Shown here piece after piece: positions 8,001 to 15,420 of a stretch of DNA of 64,000 nucleotides. Within the stretch, counting starts at the first letter, position 1. Each line of letters starts with the position of its first letter. The translations under genes and the position numbers were made by a program. The notes beneath the pieces were generated by a model, which ran no database searches, was not told where the DNA came from, and saw only the letters and a list, made by a program, of their open reading frames with translations. This stretch comes from Streptomyces hundungensis (GTDB lineage: Bacteria > Actinomycetota > Actinomycetes > Streptomycetales > Streptomycetaceae): the NCBI RefSeq assembly GCF_003627815.1, contig NZ_CP032698.1, forward strand, positions 3,720,001-3,784,000. Direction: 5' to 3'.

Positions 8001-9537
8001 CCCCCGGGGCGCCACTCATCATGGTCGAGCTCTCCCGGACGGCCTTGCGCCGGGCCAGCTCGTTGACGAGCTCGTTCACGCGTCGGGCGATCGTCTCGCT
8101 GTCGGAACCGACCAGGGCGACACAGTCCTGGCCCTGCTGCGGGGCGGTGTGCGGGAGCCAGTGTGCCCAGTGCCAGTCCGCCCCCGCCTGGGACGAGGCC
8201 GCCAGAAAGACGATCGAGAGTTCGCGGGGGCTGTGCAGCACGGCGGCCTGGACCGCGAGCCAGTGCGCGGTGGCGAGTGCTCGCGGCCGGTCGCCGGAGA
8301 CACCGACGACGCCCAGCTCGGGGAAGGACAAGGTCACGGGCAGGTGGGACAGGAGCGGTGGGGCGGGCGGCTCCTCACCGTAGCCCGCGCCCTGACCGTG
8401 GACGAGAGCGATGTCGGCGGGCAAACTGCCGACGCCGACCCGGATCCGCATCACGTCGACGTCGGTGCGACGACGCTCCCACAGCCGGCGCCGGGGGCCG
8501 GTGGCGAAGAGCAACACTTCCGCCGGGTCGGGATTGTCGACCCGGCGGTTTCGCTGATCCTCTTTGCCGAGCCGCACCAACTCGGCCTCGTACTCGGCGA
8601 GTTCCAGCTTGTACTGCTTGAGGGACTTCTTGTGCCGCTGCTTGCCGTCACGGTTGTCGCTGAACCACTGGCCCAGCATCATCACGGGGGTCATCGCGCA
8701 GAACAGGAGCATGTAGACCTGTTTGGTCATGAAGTACATGGCCAGGCCGAAGACCATCGGCGTGATCGCGGCGATCATGTGGAAGCGGGCGCGCTCGGAC
8801 TTGGACGGCAGAACGGGCACGGAAAGCCGAGGGCGGGGCCGGACCGGCGAGAGGCGGGGCGGCCGGTTGTAGGCGAGCCCGCCCTCTCCGGTCGCGGAAA
8901 GGTGGGCGTCGGGTTCGCTGACCTCCTCCAGGACGAACAGCGAGTCCCCCGCCCTGACGACGCCGCCGAGCGGCCAGTCCTGCGCGTCCGCTATTTCATC
9001 GTCGTCGAGCAACACCGTGGAGCCGGGCTGGGGGGTGAGAGTGGCCCGGCCTCGCATGTCGACGGTGATCTGGGCGGCGACGGGTGCCAGCAGCGGGTCG
9101 GGCGCCGCGAGGGTACAGGTCGCGGCCGATCCGAGGGTTGCGGTGCCGACAGCGAGTCGAACGACCCGCCCCGCACCGGGCCCTCCGGCGACCCGCAGCT
9201 CGTAGCGCCCCATGGGCTCGCCCTTGCGCAGCAGCGGACCCAGGGAGTTGTCGATGGATATGCGCATGCCGTCCCGAAGGATCTGGCCCACGGGAGTAGC
9301 GGGATCGCACAGGTGACCATCCGCCCACAGAGCGGGCTCGGCACCGCGGTCACCGTAGCTCGGGGCGAGAACGGTGCCCGGAAGCGCCACGACCACCGGC
9401 GACGGCCGCCCCGGCCCGGCCCCCTCGGCGGCGGCCAGAGCATGCGCGACATCGCGCGCGGTCGCGTCGTCATCGGCGTTGACCATGACGTCGTACGGGG
9501 GTGCCCCCTGCTGCACGACGGTCACCAGGACTCGCAT
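5080..9537 (-). CDS. eccC: EssC/EccC-type FtsK/SpoIIIE ATPase of type VII secretion
   Basis: This 1485-residue motor ATPase is membrane-bound. An N-terminal ubiquitin-like segment (residues about 1-75) is followed by an FHA-like domain (about 85-205). Hydrophobic segments (about 250-290, IAAITPMVFGLAMYFM and YMLLFCAMTPVMMLGQ) come next. Three FtsK-type ATPase modules then follow. Module 1 has Walker A GAGKS near residue 682 and Walker B LVLVIDEF near 787. Modules 2 and 3 carry altered P-loops, GARSGRST near 1016 and GPPKSGRST near 1314. This domain order is that of firmicute EssC rather than mycobacterial EccC. Export of WXG100 substrates through the membrane is the known family role. The start at 9537 has GGGGGAGGAAG upstream. 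Genes for partner membrane proteins are absent from the window. Confidence 0.9.
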   Translation of the reverse strand: MRVLVTVVQQGAPPYDVMVNADDDATARDVAHALAAAEGAGPGRPSPVVVALPGTVLAPSYGDRGAEPALWADGHLCDPATPVGQILRDGMRISIDNSLGPLLRKGEPMGRYELRVAGGPGAGRVVRLAVGTATLGSAATCTLAAPDPLLAPVAAQITVDMRGRATLTPQPGSTVLLDDDEIADAQDWPLGGVVRAGDSLFVLEEVSEPDAHLSATGEGGLAYNRPPRLSPVRPRPRLSVPVLPSKSERARFHMIAAITPMVFGLAMYFMTKQVYMLLFCAMTPVMMLGQWFSDNRDGKQRHKKSLKQYKLELAEYEAELVRLGKEDQRNRRVDNPDPAEVLLFATGPRRRLWERRRTDVDVMRIRVGVGSLPADIALVHGQGAGYGEEPPAPPLLSHLPVTLSFPELGVVGVSGDRPRALATAHWLAVQAAVLHSPRELSIVFLAASSQAGADWHWAHWLPHTAPQQGQDCVALVGSDSETIARRVNELVNELARRKAVRESSTMMSGAPGDEPHVLLVLDGARLLRRMPGVPQLLQEGPQYGLFALCLDEDDRLLPEECKAVVSWTPQSPTHVLLRGSGLESVGEVLADQVGPDWCDLIARSLAPVRDVSRDDAGGALPTAARLLSLLGLPDPTGADIERIWRAGGSTTAAPIGVAADGTFTLDIRRDGPHALVAGTTGAGKSELLQTIIASLAIANRPDALNYVLIDYKGGSAFMDCARLPHTVGMVSDLDAHLTERALASLAAELHRRETILFDTGTKDIEDYNDTRKLRPELEPMPRLVLVIDEFASLVAELPDFIAGLVDIARRGRSLGVHLVLATQRPAGVVSADIRANTNLRIALRVTDGSESMDVIDAADAGAIAKSTPGRAYVRSGAQSLVGVQSARIGGRRPATGKSGPKAVLAPLPWTSFSRPLPRTAESEDDGTMVTDLAVLVDAIRDGADKMGFPPPRSPWLPPLPEHVTLDSLTALAGPAPAHGDVPPIGYALTDLPAQQARKPFALDLVDGEHTMLAGGARSGRSTALRTLAGSLARTASPRDVHVYAIDCGSNALLPLVRLPHVGAVVNRDEPDRVRRLLDRLLAEISRRQQLLAMEGASSAAEQRASAAPEDRLPWMVLLLDNWEGYFSTFENYNYGQLIEQAQRIFREGSAVGLKVVMTADRSGLSGMVASAFQDRLILRFADPNDYSMAGLQPREVPKNMPPGRALRITDTGTEETQIALLDEDPNGQAQVRMLREIAEQARATHGRTPARLRPMRVDALPAHITAGEAMALDPDFVVPSKLWALLAVGGDELAPVGIDLEESGPGFVIGGPPKSGRSTALMCAADSLLAQGTPLVLVAPRRSPLRDLEGREGVLGVLDGEAREDDLEELVEKAEGRPYVILADDAELLYDTRLDEALEAVLRKGVDGGLGLIAAGTTDSLASQYRGFVTAARKSRNGLLLNPQNSQEGELFSIRLPSNTGGGRPGGGLLVSGGAFRPVQGVMRG

Positions 9538-9690
9538 GGTCGTCTTCCTCCCCCGCCGGCCCGCCCGGCCCCTCGCCCTGCTTCGGCCCACCCGAGGCTA
9601 ATGGCTACCGCCGTCGCGGCAGGACCGAGGGTATGCGGTGACCGGCGTCGGCCTCCCGCTCGCGGGTTCGGCAACCGCCGTTCCCGCCCC

Positions 9691-10146
9691 CTACGAGAGG
9701 TGGGGCTGGGAATACACGAGGACGGGAACGTGCGGTGCGAACGCGTCCACCGCGGCCTGGAGACGTTCGGGATCGAGCCGCCAGAAGTTGATGGGGCGGC
9801 TGGCCAGGAACAGTTCGTGATCCACGTGGGGCGCCAGTTTGGAGGTCTTCGCGCGACTGAGGTCTGCGTTCATTCCGGGCAAGCGCGGCGCCCCCGGCTT
9901 GCGCTGCAACCCGACGTACTGGATCGGGTTGGCAGCGGTGATCTGGGACCACACCACCACGGAGGTGATGTCCTTCCACGGTACGAAGGCGAGCTGACTC
10001 CTGTACCGCGCAGGTGCTCCCCCCAACAGGACGCCTGTGTCGTCGACCCGGAAGGCGACCAGTTTCTCCCACTTCATGCCGCCGAGCAGTTGGAAGGGCG
10101 TACGACGGAAATGGGCTTCGTACACGAGCGGGTTCACGTCGGTCAT
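9691..10146 (-). CDS. Hypothetical protein of the secretion island
   Basis: A 151-residue soluble protein with mixed strand and helix character and no signal or membrane segment. The middle (ARYRSQLAFVPWKDITSVVVW) and the C-terminus (APHVPVLVYSQPHLS) resemble PH-like or YdbT-type beta-rich domains, but only loosely. GAGGA lies upstream of the ATG at 10146. It lies 48 bases downstream of a WXG100 gene and 153 bases upstream of the EssC-type gene, in the same direction, so a shared transcript is likely. Function unknown. Confidence 0.6.
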   Translation of the reverse strand: MTDVNPLVYEAHFRRTPFQLLGGMKWEKLVAFRVDDTGVLLGGAPARYRSQLAFVPWKDITSVVVWSQITAANPIQYVGLQRKPGAPRLPGMNADLSRAKTSKLAPHVDHELFLASRPINFWRLDPERLQAAVDAFAPHVPVLVYSQPHLS

Positions 10147-10194
10147 CAGATCCTCGCGGGCAGCACGGGTGGTGGGACGGCTCGGGCGACGCAC

Positions 10195-10461
10195 CTACTT
10201 CGCGGCACCGGACTTCTTCTTGCTCTCCTCATCCTGCACGCGCTGAAGTATTTTGTTGTACTGGCCCCTGGCCGCGTCCAAGGCGTCGTGAATGGCCTTG
10301 CGTCGGCCATTCCACTCCTTGCGGAACCGGTCGCCCGCCGGCCCCTGCCAGGCATCCGTTCCCGACGTCGCGTCAACCGCGTCCAGCGTTTTGTCGATCT
10401 CGTCCGCGAACCGCTTCAGGTTGTTGAGGTCTTTCCTGCATTCTTCGACGCGGTCAGTCAT
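10195..10461 (-). CDS. WXG100-family protein C
   Basis: An 88-residue protein with W-Q-G at residues 38-40 between two amphipathic helices and a lysine-rich tail (EESKKKSGAAK), which matches the WXG100 fold. ATG 10461 has GGGGAGGA 7 bases upstream; an extended start at 10530 would overlap the preceding gene and lacks such a site. It belongs to the minus-strand unit that ends in the EssC-type ATPase gene and is probably a substrate or partner of it. With the proteins at 2427 and 4719 it makes three WXG100-size proteins around one ATPase. Confidence 0.8.
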   Translation of the reverse strand: MTDRVEECRKDLNNLKRFADEIDKTLDAVDATSGTDAWQGPAGDRFRKEWNGRRKAIHDALDAARGQYNKILQRVQDEESKKKSGAAK

Positions 10462-10486
10462 GGGTTTCCTCCCCGTGAGTGCTGTG

Positions 10487-11326
10487 TCAGGCGGCCGGTT
10501 GCTTGATGAGTTTGACGATCCGCTCCTCAAGGGTCCGCTCGCTGACCTCCTGCGCGGTTATGCCCGTAGGGTCCTGCGGAGACTCGACATGCACGGCCCA
10601 GACCTCGCGGTCGCTGGCGTAGGTCGTGAGGAGCGGACCGGGCCGGGCGTCGAGCACCATCAACTGGCTGACCACCAGGGCGTTGTCGATCACGCGCGCG
10701 AGCGACTTGTCCACAGCGCCCGTCGTGAGCGCCGAGGCGTCCAGCCGGATCGTCTTGCCGTCCCGGTCGGCCACGCCGAATGGATCGACCAGCGCCTGAA
10801 CCATCTTCGCGGCGTCCTGTGCCTTGCTTGCCAGGGTGAAGATGTGCATGCCACCTCCGGTGACCTGCTCGATCAGCAGAAGTTCCGGCGAGTGCACGAA
10901 GACGAAGGCCGTCACAGTGCCGTTGGAGGTCTGCTGTTCCACCGCCAAGGCGCGGGAAGCCGTTCGTCGCAGGGTCAGGGCCATGCTGACCTCGGGGGTG
11001 ACCTTCATGTCCACGTCCGCGGTGAGTCCCGAGTCGGTGCCCTCGGACTTCAGGACGGCGTCGAGCTCGGCGATGTTCGTCACCTCCACCGCCCCTCGCG
11101 AGACGAGGGAGCGCAACGCTGTCCCCAGGACCCACTGGCGCTGCTCGTCCGAAAGAGTCGCCAGATGGGGTGTCGGTACGACGACGTCTTCGAGCGCGTC
11201 CGGGTCGAGCACGGCAAGTTCTTCGTCGGTCAATTTAATGAGTGACTGGGTGCCGCCCTCTGCGAGAGCGGCACCGACGAGCTCGCGAAATTTATCCAGC
11301 TCGATGTCGAGTTCAGGAGTTGGCAT
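10487..11326 (-). CDS. Hypothetical protein, possibly EspG-like in role
   Basis: A 279-residue cytosolic-looking protein with no signal peptide or membrane segment. The N-terminal third is acidic and helical (KLTDEELAVLDPDALEDVVV). The rest alternates strands and helices (VSMALTLRRTASRALAVEQQ, MHIFTLASKAQDAAKMVQAL). Length and position beside WXG100 and EssC-type genes are like the EspG chaperones of mycobacterial ESX loci, but no EspG motif can be claimed. AGGA precedes the ATG at 11326. It lies 25 bases upstream of the WXG100-C gene, in the same direction. Confidence 0.6.
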   Translation of the reverse strand: MPTPELDIELDKFRELVGAALAEGGTQSLIKLTDEELAVLDPDALEDVVVPTPHLATLSDEQRQWVLGTALRSLVSRGAVEVTNIAELDAVLKSEGTDSGLTADVDMKVTPEVSMALTLRRTASRALAVEQQTSNGTVTAFVFVHSPELLLIEQVTGGGMHIFTLASKAQDAAKMVQALVDPFGVADRDGKTIRLDASALTTGAVDKSLARVIDNALVVSQLMVLDARPGPLLTTYASDREVWAVHVESPQDPTGITAQEVSERTLEERIVKLIKQPAA

Positions 11327-11384
11327 GCCGATTCCTAGAGTTGTTCGGTCGGTGTGAAGGGGGCTTGCCGCGTTCGGGGCACGC

Positions 11385-12458
11385 CTACCAGAATTTGAAC
11401 TTCTTGACGGCGTTGGGCACCAGGTTCGTGACCGCGCTCTTGGCGCCGTCTGCGATCTCTCTCCCCTTGTCCGCCACGCTGCCGGCCCACTTGGAGGTGG
11501 CGTTCCAGGCCTTCTTGGCTCCGTTCTTGATCGACTCACGGTTGTCCCACGCCCAGGTCCCGATGAAGTAGGCGCCCGCCACGCCGAGCGCCGCCCAGCC
11601 GACCACGGGCACCGCGGCCGCCACCGCGGCACTCGCACCAAGGGCTCCGGCCGCCGCACTGCCGCCCAGTACGGCCGCCGCTCCTCCTGCTTCCACGACG
11701 CCCATCCCGCGGTCGAATCCACCCAGGACGCCTTTGTGGTCGGGAACGACCATCTCCTTGACGCCGTGCACGATGGCGAGGGGCAGACCGACTCGGTCGA
11801 GGAGGCTGAGGCCGGGCCCCTGGGCCAGGAGCGTGGGCGGAAGCGGGATCTTCAGCTTCGTAGTCAGGAAGGCTCGCAGCCCCTGCTGCCACTTCCAGGG
11901 TTCCTGGTAGAGCCCCTCGATCTTCTGGAGCTTCAGGAGCTCCCGCATGTAGTCGATGTTCTTCAGCTTCAGCCGGTCACCCGTGATGCCGAAGTATTTA
12001 TTCAATTCGAGGACGGCTTTGGCGCCGGCCACATTCTGCCCCTGCGCCCAACGTTGGTAGAGCTGGAGAGATGCCTCTATGCCGGAGGCTATCTTCGTTA
12101 GCCGCAACGGGGTCGTAACGTTCCTCTTTATTTCCTTGAACTCATCGACATATTGACCGACTTCACCCTTGTGCTCCTGAAACTCCTTCCAGGTCTGCAA
12201 CACGCCGGTCATGCCCATGAACATCAGCTCGACGGCCGGATCCGCCTCGAGGATCCCGAGCCGGTTGCGTACGTCCTTGGCCTGATCCCGGGACCACGAG
12301 GCATCCTGGGTAATGCGCTTCAGGTTTCCCTGGTCGCCTTCCCACTTGGCGAGGATCCCGGAAACCAGTGGCCCCTGAATGGAGAGTGCACCGTCCGCCA
12401 CATCCAGCGCGGCGGCCAGCCGACGCGCCTTCTCCGTGGTCATGCCTCTGAACGTCAT
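11385..12458 (-). CDS. WXG-headed protein with glycine-zipper hydrophobic region
   Basis: A 357-residue protein. Residues 1-70 look like a WXG100 hairpin (W-E-G at 39-41). A long helical middle (about 70-240) follows, rich in Lys/Glu/Leu. Next comes a Gly/Ala-rich hydrophobic stretch (about 262-312, with GGSAAAGALGASAAVAAA and WAALGVAGAYFIG). The basic tail has the form of repeated lysine-rich helices (NGAKKAWNATSKWAGSVADK). The arrangement of export head, helical stalk and membrane-active region is typical of type VII effectors, but no toxin motif or immunity gene was recognised. ATG 12458 is preceded by GGGGG; ATG 12443 is an alternative. Confidence 0.6.
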   Translation of the reverse strand: MTFRGMTTEKARRLAAALDVADGALSIQGPLVSGILAKWEGDQGNLKRITQDASWSRDQAKDVRNRLGILEADPAVELMFMGMTGVLQTWKEFQEHKGEVGQYVDEFKEIKRNVTTPLRLTKIASGIEASLQLYQRWAQGQNVAGAKAVLELNKYFGITGDRLKLKNIDYMRELLKLQKIEGLYQEPWKWQQGLRAFLTTKLKIPLPPTLLAQGPGLSLLDRVGLPLAIVHGVKEMVVPDHKGVLGGFDRGMGVVEAGGAAAVLGGSAAAGALGASAAVAAAVPVVGWAALGVAGAYFIGTWAWDNRESIKNGAKKAWNATSKWAGSVADKGREIADGAKSAVTNLVPNAVKKFKFW

Positions 12459-12991
12459 GCGAACCCCCGTTGACGATGTCTGCGGTCCCTCTGCGCGGAG
12501 CCGCGTCGCCGCCCCGCTGTCGGCGTGCCCCCCGAAGCGCGTCGACCGGTCTTGACGCGACCTGATCCTGCCGCCCGCCCCACGGAATCGCGGTTCCGCG
12601 GGCGCGACAGCAAACTCCACACCCCGAAGAGGCACTCGTGCACCTCCACCAAGGCAGAGGCGCAGCCAAGGGTATTGACGTTAACCGGGATGCGTACCGT
12701 TTCGCCAGGCGGGATCTTGACGTCGAGTGGCCGCCGTAGATCTACCGGAACACCCCTCGCCACCTCAGTTGCCAACAAGCCTCGTTGACGCTCGCCCGGG
12801 CGCCCCGCACAACGAATTCCGGGTACTTCACAAGATCCGTCCCGGGCTGGACAGCGTTCCGCGTATCGCAGTCGTTCCCTCAGGGGCACTCGACGACGCC
12901 CCACGATGAACGGCCGCGGTGCGGGGCGCCGTAACTTTGCGAACCGATCGGGAGAGCACCCGATCCCGCCCCGTGGGACACCAGCCTGTCA
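12459..12991. other. 533-bp region without an assigned gene
   Basis: This gap separates the Ser/Thr kinase gene from the next minus-strand gene. A minus-strand frame is open across 12455-12904. Around 12640-12790 it encodes a plausible segment (PVDLRRPLDVKIPPGETVRI), but it has no convincing start, ribosome site or codon bias throughout. The most likely content is the promoter of the minus-strand secretion unit plus a possible gene remnant. No hairpin of note was seen. Confidence 0.4.
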
Positions 12992-15190
12992 TCAGCCGCC
13001 CTGCTTCCCCAACACCCCCGTGGGCCGCCCCGCCTCCGCCTCCTGGGACTCGAAGCGGAGTGTGCCGTCGGGCTGGAGGGTGTACGTCATCGTCGCGGTG
13101 CCCCCGGTGCAGCCGATGGTTCCCGGGTTCGCGGGGTCCGTGCGTTCGGTGATGTGCAGGACGCGGGCCGTCGCCGAGTCCAGCGTGCCGATGCCGTGGC
13201 AGACGAGCGGGCCGAGGGTGGTCGTGGTGCGCACCACGTCCGTGCCCTTCGCGCCCTTGGTGATCACCGCGGTGTAGGCGTACCCCGAGGTGCCGTTGTC
13301 CTGGGTGAGTACGCCCTTCCAGGTGCCGACCAACTCGCTTGGTACGGAGCCCAGTTGCGGTCCCGTGCCGGGCTGTCCCGAGCCGGGCGTGCCGGGTGGG
13401 GTCGACGCCGTGCCCGATGACGCGGGCGGGCGGGCGCTCGTGTGGTCGGCGTCGCCGCCCCCGTTCGGCAGCAGGCCGGCGAGGAACGCGCCGCCGACCG
13501 TGACCCCGGCCAGCGCCCCCGCGACCGCGAGGACCACCGTGCAGCTGACCCGGCGGCCACGGCCGCGCTCGCCGGGCTCGGCGGCGGTCGCCACCGACAG
13601 GGCCACGCGCGAGTGCCGCTCGGCGTTGCTCGGCGGGGCGGTGGGCCTCGGGGGCGTAGAGGGTGCCTGGAGGCCCGCCCCGCCTGGGCGTGTGCGCGGG
13701 TCGGGGGGTGTGCGCGGGCCGGTGGGTGCACGCGGGCCGGGGAACGGGCCCGGCTCGCGGCCGTTCTCTGGCCGGTCCGGCTCGCGGCCGTACGGGAGCG
13801 GGTCCGACGCGTGGCGGTTCTCGGACGGGCCCGGCTCCCGGCCGTACGGGATCGGGCCCGGCTCGTGGAGATTCCCGGGCGGGTCCGACGCGTGGCCGTA
13901 CGAGAACGAGCCCGGCTCGCGGAGATCCCCGGGCGAGCCCGGATCCCGGCCGTACGAGAACGGACCCGGCTCGCGGAGAACCCCGGACGGGCCCGGCTCG
14001 CGGCCGTTCTCGGGCCGGTCCGGCTCGCGGCCGTACGGGAACGGGTCCGACGCGTGGCGGTTCTCGGACGGGCCCGGCTCCCGGCCGTACGGGGGGATCG
14101 GGTCCGGATCCCGGAGATTCCCGGGCGGGTCCGGATCCCGGTCGCACGAGGCGCCCGGCGGGCCGAAGACCCCGGCGGTCGGCGAGCCGCCCACGGCCGG
14201 GCCCCCCGGGCCCGCGCGCTCCGCACTCCCCCCGATCGCCGGGCTGGTGAACGGGATCGGGCCCGAGCCGGTCGCCGGCTCCTCGGGCTCCAGGTCGAGC
14301 AGCCGTACCGCGGAGCGGCTGACCTCCTCGACGAGTGGGCCCGGCAGCCAGCCCTCGCCCACCAGCGCGGCCGCCCCGGCCGGAGCCAGTCGGGCCGCGA
14401 GGGCGGTGGGGGACGGGCGGGCGGCCGGGTCCTTGGCGAGGCAGCCGGCGACCACGTCGCGCAGCTCGCCGGTCAGGCCCGCGCCCAGCTCGGCCGACTC
14501 GTGCACCACCTTGTAGAGGAGCGCGGCCGAGGAGTCGCCGGGGAAGGGCGGCCGGCCGGTCGCCGCGTACGCGAGGACCGCGCCGAGCGAGAAGACGTCG
14601 GCGGCGCCCGTCACCTGCCTGCTCAGGATCTGCTCGGGCGCCATATAGCCCGGCGAGCCGATGGAGACGCCGGTCGCGGTGAGGGAGGCGGTGCCTTCGG
14701 TGGCGCGGGCGATGCCGAAGTCGATCAGGCGGGGGCCGTCGAGGGTGAGCAACACGTTCGACGGCTTCACGTCCCGGTGGACGAGGCCGAGGGCGTGCAC
14801 GGCGGCCAGCGCCTCGGCGAGCCCCGCGCCCAGGACCCGTACCGAACGCTCGGGAAGGGGGCCCCGGTCCAGGACCGCCTGGGTCAGCGAGGGTCCCGCG
14901 ACATAGCCGGTCGCCACCCACGGCACCGGCGCGTCCGGGTCCGCGTCGAGCACCGGCGCGGTCCATCGGCCGCCCACCCGCCGGGCCGCCTCGACCTCGT
15001 GGCGAAAGCGCGCCCGGAACTGCTCGTCCAGGGCGAAGTGCGGGTGCACCACCTTGACCGCGACCGTGCGGCCGCCCGCGCTGCGCCCCAGGTACACCCG
15101 GCCCATGCCGCCCGCCCCGAGCCGGCCGAGCAGCCGATAGGCGCCGATCGTCCGCGGTTCGCCCGCTTCCAGCGGCTGCAACGACTGCAT
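12992..15190 (-). CDS. Transmembrane PASTA-less Ser/Thr protein kinase
   Basis: A 732-residue Hanks-type kinase. The kinase domain (about 15-275) shows the glycine loop GAGGMG at 25-30, the ATP-binding lysine K46, HRDVKPSN, DFGIA and GYMAPEQ, so it should be active. A Pro/Arg/Glu-rich linker (about 290-520) is built of near-repeats such as EPGPSENRHASDP. One membrane segment (about 545-572, VVLAVAGALAGVTVGGAFLA) precedes an external domain of about 115 residues that begins ELVGTWKGVL, a lipocalin-like start. GGGGGAG precedes the ATG at 15190. It may phosphorylate FHA-containing partners; the adjacent EssC-type protein has an FHA-like domain, which is suggestive but unproven. Confidence 0.9.
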   Translation of the reverse strand: MQSLQPLEAGEPRTIGAYRLLGRLGAGGMGRVYLGRSAGGRTVAVKVVHPHFALDEQFRARFRHEVEAARRVGGRWTAPVLDADPDAPVPWVATGYVAGPSLTQAVLDRGPLPERSVRVLGAGLAEALAAVHALGLVHRDVKPSNVLLTLDGPRLIDFGIARATEGTASLTATGVSIGSPGYMAPEQILSRQVTGAADVFSLGAVLAYAATGRPPFPGDSSAALLYKVVHESAELGAGLTGELRDVVAGCLAKDPAARPSPTALAARLAPAGAAALVGEGWLPGPLVEEVSRSAVRLLDLEPEEPATGSGPIPFTSPAIGGSAERAGPGGPAVGGSPTAGVFGPPGASCDRDPDPPGNLRDPDPIPPYGREPGPSENRHASDPFPYGREPDRPENGREPGPSGVLREPGPFSYGRDPGSPGDLREPGSFSYGHASDPPGNLHEPGPIPYGREPGPSENRHASDPLPYGREPDRPENGREPGPFPGPRAPTGPRTPPDPRTRPGGAGLQAPSTPPRPTAPPSNAERHSRVALSVATAAEPGERGRGRRVSCTVVLAVAGALAGVTVGGAFLAGLLPNGGGDADHTSARPPASSGTASTPPGTPGSGQPGTGPQLGSVPSELVGTWKGVLTQDNGTSGYAYTAVITKGAKGTDVVRTTTTLGPLVCHGIGTLDSATARVLHITERTDPANPGTIGCTGGTATMTYTLQPDGTLRFESQEAEAGRPTGVLGKQGG
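13745..14096. repeat. Long direct repeat inside the kinase linker
   Basis: A segment of about 108 bp beginning at 13745 recurs at 13988 with only a few changes, an offset of 243 bp or 81 codons. Shorter units of the same sequence (GGCCGTACGGGA and relatives) lie between them. The repeat keeps the reading frame, so copy number can change the linker length without breaking the kinase. Confidence 0.75.
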
Positions 15191-15420
15191 CGCGGTGCTC
15201 CCCCAACGCCCAACCTGGTCAAGCCGGTCGCACAGCAGCGTAGAGCCGTACGTGCCCAGGATCACCCTCGATCGAGACGGATCCGATGCTTGGGTGGGAG
15301 AACCGAACACCGTCCTCCGCCCTCTTCGATGGCGTAGTTCGTGCGCAATCACCCAAAACCCCGCCCGGCCACCGCTCGGAGCGCCATGTTCCCGCCACCA
15401 GATCCCCGGAGTTTCCGCAT

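Noticed and set aside
7519..10506. A 995-codon open frame antisense to the EssC-type ATPase gene
   Set aside because: It mirrors the ATPase gene in a GC-rich frame, with Arg/Gly/His-rich low-information sequence, no ribosome site and no recognisable domain. It is a shadow of the real gene.
12828..15206. A 792-codon minus-strand frame overlapping the kinase
   Set aside because: The kinase frame holds all catalytic motifs; this one is Arg/Gly/Pro-rich without motifs and extends past the kinase stop by chance.
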